From Neomegalonema sp. (GTDB lineage: Bacteria; Pseudomonadota; Alphaproteobacteria; Rhodobacterales; Rhodobacteraceae), in the NCBI GenBank assembly GCA_022760435.1, contig JALEFY010000034.1:1-64000 (forward strand): 64,000 bases of DNA. Reading direction: 5' to 3'. Shown piece by piece: positions 34,661 through 43,467 of the stretch (within the stretch, counting starts at the first letter, position 1; each line of letters opens with the position of its first letter). Made by a program: the position numbers and the translations under genes. Below the pieces are notes generated by a model. It ran no database searches. It was not told the DNA's origin and worked only from the letters and a program-made list of their open reading frames with translations.

Positions 34661-35929
34661 TCAGGCATTCATGGAGTCGAAGAACTCGGAATTTGACTTA
34701 GTCTGCTTGAATTTGCCGATGAGGAATTCGATCGCATCGACTGTGCCCATCGGGTTCAGGATCCGGCGCAAGACGTAAGTTTTGGTAAGATCGCTCTTCT
34801 CGGTAAGCAACTCTTCCTTCCGAGTGCCGGATTTGAGAATGTCGATCGCCGGGAACACGCGTTTATCTGCGATCTTGCGATCAAGCACGATCTCGCTGTT
34901 GCCGGTACCCTTGAACTCTTCAAAGATCACTTCATCCATGCGCGACCCGGTATCGATCAGGGCGGTTGCGATGATGGTCAGCGATCCGCCTTCTTCAATA
35001 TTACGGGCGGCACCGAAGAAGCGCTTTGGTCGCTGGAGTGCGTTCGCGTCTACACCGCCGGTGAGCACCTTACCGGATGCGGGCACCACCGTGTTATATG
35101 CGCGGCCCAGACGGGTGATCGAGTCGAGCAGGATCACCACATCGCGCTTCATCTCAACGAGGCGCTTGGCTTTCTCGATCACCATTTCAGCGACCTGAAC
35201 GTGACGCGAGGCCGGCTCGTCAAAGGTCGAGCTGACCACTTCGCCGCGCACCGAGCGCTGCATGTCGGTGACTTCCTCCGGCCGCTCATCAATCAGAAGA
35301 ACGATGAGATAGCATTCCGGATGATTGGCGGTGATCGAATGGGCGATATTTTGCAAAAGGACGGTCTTACCGGTTCGCGGCGGCGCCACGATCAGGGCAC
35401 GTTGGCCCTTGCCCAGGGGTGCAACGATATCCACCACCCGCGCACTAAAGTCCTTGCGGGTCGGGTCATCGGTCTCCATCTTCAGCCGCTCATCCGGATA
35501 GAGCGGGGTCAGATTGTCGAAATGCACCTTGTGACGCTGAGCTTCCGGCGGTTCAAAACCGATCGTCGTGACCTTGACCAAGGCAAAGTAGCGCTCGGTA
35601 TCTTTGGGAGCCCGGATCGTACCTTCTACGACATCGCCAGTTTTCAAGCCAAATTTCTTGATCTGATTAGGACTGACATAGATGTCATCGGGCCCGGCGA
35701 GATAGTTCGCATCGGCTGAGCGCAGAAAGCCGAACCCGTCCTGAAGGACCTCGACAACACCGCTGCCCGTGATCTCGACCTCGCGTTCTGCGAGCTCCTT
35801 GAGGATCGCGAACATGATGTCTTGTTTGCGCATGGTATTTGCGCCTTCGACCTCGAGCTCTTCGGCGTATTCCAAAAGCTCTTTGGGGGATTTCGCCTTA
35901 AGATCATCGAGGCGAACTAAATCGGTCAT
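34661..35929 (-). CDS. rho: Transcription termination factor Rho
   Basis: Rho (422 aa) is the hexameric RNA helicase that terminates transcription. It has the N-terminal helical part ([16 protein letters not shown]), a cold-shock-like RNA-binding domain ([14 protein letters not shown]), Walker [13 protein letters not shown], Walker [12 protein letters not shown] and the Q/R-loop [13 protein letters not shown] 35929 gives normal family length and follows a modest GGA; in-frame codons further upstream (35941, 36034) are poorly supported. The leader contains a hairpin that could serve autoregulation. Confidence 0.95.
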   Translation of the reverse strand: MTDLVRLDDLKAKSPKELLEYAEELEVEGANTMRKQDIMFAILKELAEREVEITGSGVVEVLQDGFGFLRSADANYLAGPDDIYVSPNQIKKFGLKTGDVVEGTIRAPKDTERYFALVKVTTIGFEPPEAQRHKVHFDNLTPLYPDERLKMETDDPTRKDFSARVVDIVAPLGKGQRALIVAPPRTGKTVLLQNIAHSITANHPECYLIVLLIDERPEEVTDMQRSVRGEVVSSTFDEPASRHVQVAEMVIEKAKRLVEMKRDVVILLDSITRLGRAYNTVVPASGKVLTGGVDANALQRPKRFFGAARNIEEGGSLTIIATALIDTGSRMDEVIFEEFKGTGNSEIVLDRKIADKRVFPAIDILKSGTRKEELLTEKSDLTKTYVLRRILNPMGTVDAIEFLIGKFKQTKSNSEFFDSMNA

Positions 35930-35982
35930 ATCAATTTCCATGGGGGAATCGCGAGCACCAGAACGGTTCGCGTGAGAATTTG

Positions 35983-36012
35983 AAATCGAAGCCTTATCCA
36001 AGACTTCGATTT
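35983..36012 (-). promoter_or_regulatory. Hairpin in the rho 5' leader
   Basis: Nine-base arms AAATCGAAG and CTTCGATTT with a 12-base loop lie 54-83 nt upstream of the chosen rho start. Rho genes are commonly autoregulated through attenuation in the leader; this structure is a candidate element. A second dyad (AGCCCA/TGGGCT, 36034-36054) lies nearer the hemE stop and may end hemE transcripts, though it lacks a T run. Confidence 0.35.
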
Positions 36013-36079
36013 TGTCAAGATCGGGCGTGCCCAAGCCCAGGGGTAAATTGGGCTCCGAGTAAATCGGGCTGCCGGTAGA

Positions 36080-37114
36080 TCAGGCCGCGTTCCGCCAGAA
36101 GGCAATCATCTGCTCGACGCGTTCGATCTTGCCTTCTGGCGTGATGCCATGGCCAAGATTGACGATATGGGAGCGACCGGCAAACAGATCTCGCTGTCTG
36201 ACAAGCTCATCGGCCAAGGCAGCTTCACTTCCCAGAAGGAACATAGGGTCCATATTACCCTGGAGTGCGACCTTGCGATTGGCATGGTCAAAGAGGCTCG
36301 GGTCCATGCCCTGATCCAATGCCAGCACATCCGCCGGGACTTCATTGGCGAATTTCAGATAGGACGCACCGATACCGCGCGGGAAAGCGATGACGGGGAT
36401 CTGCGGAGCGTCGGTCCGTACATTTTCGATGATCCGCTTGATCGGATCAAAAACGATCTTCTGGCGCAGGCTCATCGGCACAGATCCGGCCCAGCTATCG
36501 AAGATCTTTACGACATCGACACCGGCCTTGATCTGCATTCGCAAGACCCGCGCGCAGGCTTCCTCGACAATCTCGAGCATGGCGAAGAATAGGTCTGGTT
36601 GCTCCAGAAGCAGCTTTTTCGCCGGACCCTGATCCGGTGTCGAGCGGCCCCCGATCATATAGGTCATCAGCGTCCAGGGAGCGCCGATAAAGCCGATGAG
36701 CGGAATGTCTGCGCCTAGCCCTGCATTGATCAGCTCAATGGCTTCTCCGACGCTCTCAAGGCGGTCCTCGATGCCATTGAGATCGAGCGCTGCCAATTCA
36801 GCCTCGCTGGCGATCGGTTCAAGGACCGGGCCAACGCCCTGTTCAAAGCGAACGTCCTGACCCAGCGCCCAGGGGATGATCAGAATATCCGAGAAAAGGA
36901 TTGCAGCATCGAAACCGAAGCGGCGGATCGGCTGCAAGGTCACTTCGGTTGCGAGCTTCGGCGAAAAGCACAGATCGAGGAATGAGCCAGCTTCAGCCCG
37001 TGTGGCCCGATATTCGGGCAGGTACCGTCCTGCCTGTCTCATCAGCCAGATCGGCGGTCGATCACATTGCGCACCGCGGATCGTACGCACAAACAAGCTA
37101 TCTTCTTTTTTCAT
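36080..37114 (-). CDS. hemE: Uroporphyrinogen decarboxylase
   Basis: HemE (344 aa) converts uroporphyrinogen III to coproporphyrinogen III in haem synthesis. The N-terminal substrate motif PPIWLMRQAGRYLPEYR is exact, and SPKLATEVTLQPIRRFGFDAAILFSDIL and NLGHGITPEGKIE are family blocks. The start MKKEDSL at 37114 fits the usual N-terminus. It flanks the putative origin, as hemE does in Caulobacter and Rickettsia. Confidence 0.96.
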   Translation of the reverse strand: MKKEDSLFVRTIRGAQCDRPPIWLMRQAGRYLPEYRATRAEAGSFLDLCFSPKLATEVTLQPIRRFGFDAAILFSDILIIPWALGQDVRFEQGVGPVLEPIASEAELAALDLNGIEDRLESVGEAIELINAGLGADIPLIGFIGAPWTLMTYMIGGRSTPDQGPAKKLLLEQPDLFFAMLEIVEEACARVLRMQIKAGVDVVKIFDSWAGSVPMSLRQKIVFDPIKRIIENVRTDAPQIPVIAFPRGIGASYLKFANEVPADVLALDQGMDPSLFDHANRKVALQGNMDPMFLLGSEAALADELVRQRDLFAGRSHIVNLGHGITPEGKIERVEQMIAFWRNAA

Positions 37115-37370
37115 ATTTATATTGCTGTTGTTTTGTTGGAGGGCGGATATTGGGGATGAGGGGCAATCCTCAAACCTCCCACCGATTTGCCCAGAGATTC
37201 GATGGCTGTTTTCCACTGCACTATGCACAGCAAATCTCAGGTCACAATGCGACCAGGTTCCCAAGATCTGGTAGGGGTCACAAGGGTTATGAGGCTTGAC
37301 TCAATTTCTAGCTCTCGCGCGATCGATATCCACGCGGCGCCTGCAGGGGGTTTTGCACTGGGTAAAGTTC

Positions 37371-37379
37371 TGTGGAAAA
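37371..37379 (-). promoter_or_regulatory. DnaA box TTTTCCACA
   Basis: Read on the minus strand this 9-mer matches the DnaA consensus TTWTNCACA exactly, inside the hemE-maf gap. Confidence 0.65.
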
Positions 37380-37462
37380 CTCTGGGAAGATCTGGACGCT
37401 TTTGGCCCTTTGGCTCAGAAGATCGGTCTTAGATGAATTTCCGGGGCATTATGCGCATTTTA

Positions 37463-37477
37463 TTAACAACTTATTAA
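37463..37477 (+). promoter_or_regulatory. CtrA-binding site TTAA-N7-TTAA
   Basis: TTAACAACTTATTAA is a perfect full CtrA box, followed by C as in the Caulobacter consensus. It sits three bases before the first possible maf start and in the AT-rich right edge of the putative origin, where CtrA represses replication in Caulobacter. It could also regulate maf transcription. Confidence 0.7.
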
Positions 37478-37480
37478 CCG

Positions 37481-38086
37481 GTGCATACGGTGAACAAAGT
37501 CATCCTCGCGTCGCAAAGTTCGGTTCGGCAGCAGATGCTCGAGCGCGCTGGCATATCGTTCGTCGCGCGTCCGGCGCATCTGGATGAAGAGCGCTTGATC
37601 GAGCAGATGGTTCAAGAGGGCGCCGGTTTTTCCGAGATCGCGATTGCTCTGGCCCAAGCGAAGGCAGCGGTCATACGGCGGTCAGACGAAAGTGCTGTCA
37701 TCATTGGTTGCGATCAGTTGCTGGTGTTTGAAGGGCAGATCCTGTCAAAGGTCTCTAGCCGAGAGGAAGCGGCAGAGCGTCTTTTCTCAATGCAAGGGAA
37801 GACGCATGCTTTGGTGACTGGCGCCGCCGTTCTGACGCCAGACGGAAGCTGCGAAGCGCTGGCAGTTGAGAGCTTGGTGTCGATGCGGGTGCTCTCGTCG
37901 CGCTGGATCGAAAACTATCTGGCGGAGCATTATGAAGAGGTCCGGCACTCGGTGACTTGCTATCAGATTGAAGGATTGGGCGCGCAGATGATCGCGCATC
38001 TGTCGAGCGATAATTTTAGCGTGATGGGTATGCCCTTGCTGGAGATTATCGGCATATTGCGCGCAAAGGGTTTGATGGAGCAGTAG
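37481..38086 (+). CDS. maf: Maf-like nucleotide pyrophosphatase
   Basis: A 201-residue Maf/YceF-family protein, probably a nucleoside-triphosphate pyrophosphatase that removes modified nucleotides. The N-terminal signature is VILASQSSVRQQML, slightly unlike the usual SPRR, and the catalytic region VIIGCDQLL and KVSSREEAAERLFSMQGKTH are clear. GTG 37481 or GTG 37490 may start it; neither has a strong Shine-Dalgarno, so translation may be nearly leaderless from a promoter near the CtrA box. The next gene, aroE, begins at the base after its stop. Confidence 0.88.
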   Translation: MHTVNKVILASQSSVRQQMLERAGISFVARPAHLDEERLIEQMVQEGAGFSEIAIALAQAKAAVIRRSDESAVIIGCDQLLVFEGQILSKVSSREEAAERLFSMQGKTHALVTGAAVLTPDGSCEALAVESLVSMRVLSSRWIENYLAEHYEEVRHSVTCYQIEGLGAQMIAHLSSDNFSVMGMPLLEIIGILRAKGLMEQ

Positions 38087-38932
38087 ATGGCGGAAATCTT
38101 GTATGCCGGCGTGATTGGCGATCCGGTCAGTCACTCGAAATCCCCGTTGCTGAAAAACTATTGGCTACGCGAGAATCGTGTGAACGGCATCTACGTGCCG
38201 ATCGATGGGCGCGGGCGGCCTTTGGAGGAAATCCTGCGCGATCCGTTTTTAGCGCAGTTTCGCGGGTTCAATGTCACCATTCCCTACAAAGAGCAGGCAT
38301 TCTGCTTGGCCGATCAATTGAGCGATCGCGCCCGGGATTGCGGGTCGGTGAATACGTTGACCCGAGAGCCTGATGGCTCGCTGACGGGCGATAGTACCGA
38401 TGGGTATGGCTTTCTTGAAAGTCTTGCCGCTGCTGCACCTGGGTGGGATGCGGGCGGCAAGGTCGCGAGCATTCTGGGCGCAGGGGGCGCGGCGCGGTCG
38501 GTGATCGCTGCCCTGATCGCGCAGGGCGCGTCGCAGATCCGTTTGAGCAATCGCACGCGCGCCAGGGCTGAGCAACTCCGCGAAAGCTTCTCGGCGCCGA
38601 TTACCATCGCCGATTGGCAACCCGGTTTCAGGTTTTACGAGGACGCCGATCTGGTTGTGAATACGACCAGCCTGGGGATGGAAAACCAGCCTCCCTTTGA
38701 CCTGGAGTTGCCGAACCTGCCAGCCACTTGCCTGGCTACCGATCTGATCTACGCTCCGCTCGAGACGCCTTTCCTCAAGCGAGCCAAGCAGAAGGGTGCG
38801 CAGACAGTTGATGGTTTGGGGATGCTGCTCCATCAGGCAAGGCCCGGATTTGAACGATGGTTTGACGCTGTGCCCAAGGTTACGGAGGCGTTGCGCGCTT
38901 GTGTACTTGGCTCGAGCGGTTTCATTCCATGA
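38087..38932 (+). CDS. aroE: Shikimate dehydrogenase
   Basis: AroE (281 aa) reduces 3-dehydroshikimate with NADPH in aromatic amino-acid synthesis. The shikimate site is PVSHSKSP near the N-terminus. The catalytic Lys is in NVTIPYKEQA (Tyr replaces the usual His before Lys), and the NADP site is LGAGGAARSV. It starts directly after maf and overlaps coaE by 4 bp; maf-aroE-coaE-dnaQ is a common alphaproteobacterial operon. Confidence 0.95.
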   Translation: MAEILYAGVIGDPVSHSKSPLLKNYWLRENRVNGIYVPIDGRGRPLEEILRDPFLAQFRGFNVTIPYKEQAFCLADQLSDRARDCGSVNTLTREPDGSLTGDSTDGYGFLESLAAAAPGWDAGGKVASILGAGGAARSVIAALIAQGASQIRLSNRTRARAEQLRESFSAPITIADWQPGFRFYEDADLVVNTTSLGMENQPPFDLELPNLPATCLATDLIYAPLETPFLKRAKQKGAQTVDGLGMLLHQARPGFERWFDAVPKVTEALRACVLGSSGFIP

Positions 38933-39525
38933 TGCGCGTTGGCTTGACCGGTTCGATTGCCATGGGGAAGTCAACAGCAGCGGAGATTTTTCGCCGCCAT
39001 GGGGTCCCGGTTTATGATGCGGATGCGCAAGTCCATCAGCTTTATGCGGTTGATGGTGCGGCGGTGCCTTTGATCGCGGAGTTGCTGCCTCGCGCGGTTG
39101 TCGAGGGTGCCGTTGATCGGGCGATCTTGAAGCAAGCGATTGCTGAAGATGGCACTTTGCTCAGCGAGATTGAGGCAGTTGTGCATCCGCTGCTGGCGCA
39201 GTCGCGGCACGCGTTTGTGGAGGCGGCGCGGGACACTGGCGCCGCGTTCGCGGTATTCGATATCCCACTTCTCTTCGAGACCGGAGCTGAGGCTGATTTC
39301 GATAAGATCGTCGTGGTTTCGGCACCGGCGCCCGTACAAAGAGCCCGGGCATTGGCGCGGCCAGGGATGACGGAAGATCAGCTCACCTATATTATGTCTA
39401 GACAAATACCAGATGCCGTCAAACGCCGAAAGGCTGATTTCATCATCGACACCAGCGGCGATCTTGAGGACACGGCGGATCAGATCAGATCCGTCATCGA
39501 AAAACTGACATCAATGCAAGGCTGA
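38929..39525 (+). CDS. coaE: Dephospho-CoA kinase
   Basis: CoaE (198 aa) performs the last step of coenzyme A synthesis. The P-loop is GLTGSIAMGKST; the CoA-binding segment VYDADAQVH and the lid Arg region (MSRQIPDAVKRRKADFII) are present. ATG 38929 overlaps the aroE TGA (ATGA), showing translational coupling. Confidence 0.95.
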   Translation: MMRVGLTGSIAMGKSTAAEIFRRHGVPVYDADAQVHQLYAVDGAAVPLIAELLPRAVVEGAVDRAILKQAIAEDGTLLSEIEAVVHPLLAQSRHAFVEAARDTGAAFAVFDIPLLFETGAEADFDKIVVVSAPAPVQRARALARPGMTEDQLTYIMSRQIPDAVKRRKADFIIDTSGDLEDTADQIRSVIEKLTSMQG

Positions 39526-39529
39526 GATC

Positions 39530-40216
39530 ATGAGAGAGATTTCGCTCGATACCGAAACGACGGGTCTCGACCCGGCAACCGGAGATCGAATCGTCGAGAT
39601 CGGCTGCGTGGAGCTCATCAATCACGTGCCGACCGGGGAGAATTTCCACGTTTATATCGACCCGCTCCGCCCGATGTCGGCCGAAGCCACGGAGATTACC
39701 GGCATCACCGATGAGATGCTGCGCGGCAAGCCGACCTTTGACAAGATCGCGCGGGATTTTCGGGACTTCATTGGCGATGACATGCTGGTCATCCACAATG
39801 CGTCCTTCGACGTGAAATTCATCAATGCTGAGTTCGCGCGCGTGGGCTTAGATCGGCTGGATCTTGCCCGGGTCTGCGATACGCTCACCATGGCGAGGCG
39901 CAAATTTCCGGGTGCGCAGGCTAATCTCGATGCGCTTTGTCGGCGTTTTGGCATCGACAATTCATCACGTGAAAAGCACGGCGCGTTGCTCGATGCCGAG
40001 TTGCTGGCGGAAGTCTATCTGGAACTGATTGGCGGGCGCCAACCGGATCTCGTCCTCACAAGTGCGGATACGGAGGAAGCGGCAGCGGTGAAGACCATTG
40101 TCGCGGGTGTGAAAAAGCGCCCTTATCGTTCAACCAAGCGCCTCACCCCAGAGGAGCACGAAGCGCATCGCGCCTTTGTCGAGACGCTCGGAGAAAACGC
40201 TCTTTGGAAACTGTAA
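39530..40216 (+). CDS. dnaQ: DNA polymerase III epsilon subunit
   Basis: DnaQ (228 aa) is the proofreading 3'-5' exonuclease of the replicative polymerase. ExoI is DTETTGLDP (Asp7, Glu9), ExoII is HNASFDVKFIN, and ExoIII-epsilon is EKHGALLDAELLAEVY with the catalytic His and Asp. The C-terminal linker that binds the alpha subunit follows. Last gene of the maf operon, 4 bp after coaE. Confidence 0.96.
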   Translation: MREISLDTETTGLDPATGDRIVEIGCVELINHVPTGENFHVYIDPLRPMSAEATEITGITDEMLRGKPTFDKIARDFRDFIGDDMLVIHNASFDVKFINAEFARVGLDRLDLARVCDTLTMARRKFPGAQANLDALCRRFGIDNSSREKHGALLDAELLAEVYLELIGGRQPDLVLTSADTEEAAAVKTIVAGVKKRPYRSTKRLTPEEHEAHRAFVETLGENALWKL

Positions 40217-40241
40217 CAGCCGCCAAGCGAGGTGGCGGCTG
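40217..40241. terminator. Stem-loop between dnaQ and secB
   Basis: Nine-base arms CAGCCGCCA and TGGCGGCTG with a 7-base loop start right at the dnaQ stop, between the convergent dnaQ and secB genes. The T run after the stem is short (GTTTC), so efficiency is uncertain. Confidence 0.6.
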
Positions 40242-40266
40242 CAAGTTTCAGGTCAGGATCGCTCGA

Positions 40267-40740
40267 TCAGGCAGTGGGTGCCGTTTGCGCTTGTTGCGCT
40301 GCCGCGGCCAGTTGGCGGCGATACAGAGCAGCAAAATCGATCGGATCAAGCATCAGCGGCGGGAAGCCACCGTCACGCGAGATTTCCGCGATGATCCGGC
40401 GCGAGAACGGGAACAGCAGGCGCGGGCACTCGATCAGGAGCACAGGTTGCAGCGCCTCTTTCGGGACATTCGCGAGCTGGAACACGCCGACATAGTCGAG
40501 ATCGATCTTGAAGACATCCATCTCGCTGGTATTGGCGTTGACGACGGTTTTCAGCGAAACGCTGTAACGGTCTTCCGAGAGCGGCTTGGCGTCTACATTG
40601 ACATTGACATTGATGTTCGGCTTGCCGCTCGGGTTTGCGCCCTTGTTGGCTGCCGAGTTCTCAAAGTTCACATTCCGGACGAACTGCGAAAGCACAGTGA
40701 GTTGTGCGGTCTTGTTCGCGCTATCAGCTTGGTCGGTCAT
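40267..40740 (-). CDS. secB: Protein-export chaperone SecB
   Basis: SecB (157 aa) holds preproteins unfolded and hands them to SecA. The core SQFVRNVNFENSAANK, acidic EMDVFKIDLDYVGVFQL and the LLIECPRLLFPFSRRII segment are diagnostic. The start MTDQAD (40740) follows GGGAGA. Alone on this strand next to the dnaQ operon. Confidence 0.95.
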   Translation of the reverse strand: MTDQADSANKTAQLTVLSQFVRNVNFENSAANKGANPSGKPNINVNVNVDAKPLSEDRYSVSLKTVVNANTSEMDVFKIDLDYVGVFQLANVPKEALQPVLLIECPRLLFPFSRRIIAEISRDGGFPPLMLDPIDFAALYRRQLAAAAQQAQTAPTA

Positions 40741-40842
40741 GGAATTTCTCCCCACATGTGGCCTGCGGCGCTGGTTAGCATGAAGCGATGACCCAGAAAA
40801 GCATCGCGTTGTAAAACATGTACGACGATGCGCCTCTGGTGC

Positions 40843-41376
40843 CTATTGCGACCACGGAGACGGGCCCGAACGCTGGTTCTTATCCCCAGGCTGCTCGTCG
40901 AGTATCAGAGCGTCATCGACGGCTTCCTCCCGCCTGTCCGCCGGGGAATGCGGTGAAGGACGCTCATCGCTCGGCGGATGCTGACGGTAGGTTTGCGACC
41001 CGCCCGAGCTCGTCGCGGTTGTCACCGATACCGCCATACGGCTCAAAACCTTGCGCCGCAAGAAATCTCTAACCGCCGGTACCAGAAGGGAGAATCCAAT
41101 CGCATCGGTAAAAAAACCGGGCGTGAGCAAAAGTGCGCCGGCAAATAGCAGCATCATGCCATCCGTCATCGCCTTGCCGATCGCGGCGGGGTTGTGCATG
41201 TCACTCGCCGCGCGCTGCATCAGGGCCTGGCCTTGCGAGCGCATGGCCGTCGCGCCAATCAGCGCCGTGACGACGACAATCGCCAGAGTAGGCCACAGGC
41301 CGATGCGCTCGCCCACGGTGATGAAAAGGGCGATTTCGATGATCGGAACCAATATAAAGGCGGCCAGCAGCAGCAT
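40843..41376 (-). CDS. fxsA: FxsA family membrane protein
   Basis: A 177-residue cytoplasmic-membrane protein of the FxsA family. The start MLLLAAFILVPIIEIALFI opens the first membrane helix. Three further helices follow (LWPTLAIVVVTALIG, MMLLFAGALLLTPGFFTDAIG and LLVPAVRDFL), and the TPGFFTD motif is family-specific. The Ser/Pro/Asp-rich C-terminal tail is cytosolic and disordered. Divergent from the Tim44-like gene, as commonly seen in alphaproteobacteria. Confidence 0.9.
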   Translation of the reverse strand: MLLLAAFILVPIIEIALFITVGERIGLWPTLAIVVVTALIGATAMRSQGQALMQRAASDMHNPAAIGKAMTDGMMLLFAGALLLTPGFFTDAIGFSLLVPAVRDFLRRKVLSRMAVSVTTATSSGGSQTYRQHPPSDERPSPHSPADRREEAVDDALILDEQPGDKNQRSGPSPWSQ

Positions 41377-41520
41377 GCGTTCGCAGTTCTCTCGATAATG
41401 GATCGGCTCTGTGCGTAGACTTAGGAGATGCGATCGCCTACATCCAGAGGCATAGCGAAAGACCGTGACAAAACGCGCTGTTCGACGGGGCTTTCCCGGC
41501 AGCAAACAAGAGCGAGAATC

Positions 41521-42216
41521 ATGTCCGATAACGATCTTCTTATCATCGTCATTCTGGCGGCCGTCGCAGCATTCTTGCTTTTCCGCTTGCGTAGCGTGCT
41601 GGGTGAGCGGAGCGGGTTTGAGCGCAGCGAAGATAGCGCACTCGCCGGAATGAAGCGCGAGCGCAACCCAGAGGCCGCATCGCCGAACGGAAATGTCGTG
41701 CCGCTCAAGCCCGATTTGCAGGTCGAGCATGAGGACATCAAAGCCTTCACCCCGCTGGACACCCCGCTGGGTGCCTCGCTGATCTCGGTGAAGAATGGCC
41801 TGCGTGACTTCGACATGCGCGAGTTCATGTCAGGCGCGAGCGGCGCTTATGAAATGCTCCTGATGGCCTTTGAAACCGGCGATCTCAAGACTCTGCGCAG
41901 CTATCTCAGCGATGAAGTCTATACAGCTTTCGCTGGTGCAATTGAAGAGCGAGACGCGCAAAAGCTGCGGATTGATATTCGCTTCATCGGCATCAATTCG
42001 GCGGTTCCGGTTTCTGCACGGATTGATGAAAGCGAACGCACTGCGGAGATCAGTGTCAAATTTGTCGCAGAAGTAGTGCGGGCGGTGCGCAATGAGGCCG
42101 ACGAGGTCGTTGATGGTGACCCAACGGCGGTCACAAAAGTCGTGGATACTTGGACCTTCTCGAAACCATTGAACGCGCGGGACCCCAATTGGTATCTGGT
42201 GGGCACCGACGCGTAA
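41521..42216 (+). CDS. Tim44-like domain protein (TimA)
   Basis: A 231-residue protein with one N-terminal membrane anchor (LLIIVILAAVAAFLLFRL), a flexible linker and a Tim44-type domain (about residues 85-230: FMSGASGAYEMLLMAFETGDLKTL to the NWYLVGTDA end). Mitochondrial Tim44 tethers Hsp70 to the import pore; bacterial TimA is proposed to act in protein export or envelope assembly. It sits between secB/fxsA and mltA, a conserved alphaproteobacterial arrangement. Confidence 0.9.
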   Translation: MSDNDLLIIVILAAVAAFLLFRLRSVLGERSGFERSEDSALAGMKRERNPEAASPNGNVVPLKPDLQVEHEDIKAFTPLDTPLGASLISVKNGLRDFDMREFMSGASGAYEMLLMAFETGDLKTLRSYLSDEVYTAFAGAIEERDAQKLRIDIRFIGINSAVPVSARIDESERTAEISVKFVAEVVRAVRNEADEVVDGDPTAVTKVVDTWTFSKPLNARDPNWYLVGTDA

Positions 42217-42228
42217 CGGAGGGTTCAG

Positions 42229-43467
42229 GTGCGCAATTCTGCTTCGCTTATTCTGGCGATGGTGGCTGCTTTCGCTCTGGTCGGATGTGCTGCAAAAACC
42301 CCGACCCCGCACGGAGACCAGACGACGGAAAATTCCTGGGAAACGACAATATCGCGGCACGGCGCTTTGCTCTCGCCGCATCTTGGCAAATCGATCCGGG
42401 TCGATGATGCGGATGGTGTTGAAATAACGCTTGTCGATTTCGCGCAATTGCCTGGTTGGGGAGAGGATGATCACGGCGCGGCCCTGACCGCATTTCGCAA
42501 GAGCTGCGAGCTCAATGGCGAAGGTCGCAAGCTGAGCTTTCGGCAGGGGCTGATGCTTGAGCGGCGCGATTGGGATCAGGTATGCTCCGAGTTGACGGCC
42601 TGGCGCGGATCCGAGCGGGCGTTTCTGGAGAGTCGGTTCGTCCCGGTGAAGATCGCCCCGAGCCAGGATGCGCTTTTCACCGGATATTATGAGCCGGAAA
42701 TCCAGGCCTCGCGCACCAAGACGGGGCCGTTTCAATATCCCCTCCACCGCACCCCGGACGATCTGGTTGTGCGCGACGGTCGCTATGGTCGGATCAACGC
42801 CCAGGGCCAGTTTATCCCCTATCTCTCACGCGCAGAGATCGCGCGGGGCGGTTTGCAGAGTAACAAGCTGGCCATCGCCTATCTCGCTGATCCAGTGGAC
42901 AAGTTTTTCTTGCAGATCCAGGGATCCGGTCGCCTGCGTTTCGCCGATGGATCGGTGATGCGGGTGGGTTTCGCGGCCAAAAATGGTCACCCCTACCGAT
43001 CGGTGGGGCGGGAGATGATCCGGCGCGGCTGGACCAGTAAGAACAAGGCCTCAGCCCAGGCGATCAAGTCATTCGTACGGCGCGACCCAAGGCGGGGGCG
43101 GCAGCTCCTGAACAGCAATCCGTCTTATGTGTTCTTTCGGGAGATCAAGGATCTGAAACCCGATGATGGTCCGCTTGGCGCGCTGGAAGTGCCGCTCTCG
43201 GCGGGGCGGAGCATCGCGGTGGACAAGCGTTTCACTCCGCTGGGCGCGCCGGTCTGGATCGAGGTGGAACGGCCGAAAGCGCCGATCAAGCGGTTGATGG
43301 TGGCTCAGGATGTCGGCGGGGCGATCAAGGGGGCGCAACGGGCGGATATCTATTTCGGTTCCGGGCATGAAGCCGGGGCGGAAGCCGGGACGACGAAGTT
43401 CTCCGGCAGCATGACCGTCCTTTATCCTGTGGACACGATTTTGCGGATGCTGGGCGCGGCATCATGA
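42229..43467 (+). CDS. mltA: Membrane-bound lytic murein transglycosylase A
   Basis: MltA (412 aa) cleaves peptidoglycan glycan strands. It is a lipoprotein with lipobox LVGC near residue 20. The family motif FTGYYEPEI and the 3D domain (VPLSAGRSIAVDKRFTPLG to AQDVGGAIKGAQRADIYFG) are intact, with the catalytic Asp in RADIYFG. The start is GTG 42229, 12 bp after the Tim44-like gene. It overlaps the Smr gene by 4 bp. Confidence 0.93.
   Translation: MRNSASLILAMVAAFALVGCAAKTPTPHGDQTTENSWETTISRHGALLSPHLGKSIRVDDADGVEITLVDFAQLPGWGEDDHGAALTAFRKSCELNGEGRKLSFRQGLMLERRDWDQVCSELTAWRGSERAFLESRFVPVKIAPSQDALFTGYYEPEIQASRTKTGPFQYPLHRTPDDLVVRDGRYGRINAQGQFIPYLSRAEIARGGLQSNKLAIAYLADPVDKFFLQIQGSGRLRFADGSVMRVGFAAKNGHPYRSVGREMIRRGWTSKNKASAQAIKSFVRRDPRRGRQLLNSNPSYVFFREIKDLKPDDGPLGALEVPLSAGRSIAVDKRFTPLGAPVWIEVERPKAPIKRLMVAQDVGGAIKGAQRADIYFGSGHEAGAEAGTTKFSGSMTVLYPVDTILRMLGAAS

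Larger units (their letters stand above)
37115..37480. other. Putative chromosome replication origin (oriC)
   Basis: This 366-bp gene-free gap between hemE and maf occupies the same slot as the Caulobacter and Rickettsia origins (Caulobacter: between hemE and RP001). It contains one exact DnaA box on the minus strand (37371-37379) and single-mismatch boxes at 37209-37217, 37221-37229, 37351-37359 and 37449-37457. It also has a CtrA box at 37463-37477, two GANTC CcrM-type sites (37196-37200, 37298-37302), and AT-rich tracts at both ends. Genes on both sides are transcribed away from it. No ORF here looks real. Confidence 0.75.

Noticed and set aside
39958..39980. Fourth parS site in dnaQ
   Set aside because: Shares only the TCACGTGA core; the flanking bases do not match the 16-bp palindrome.
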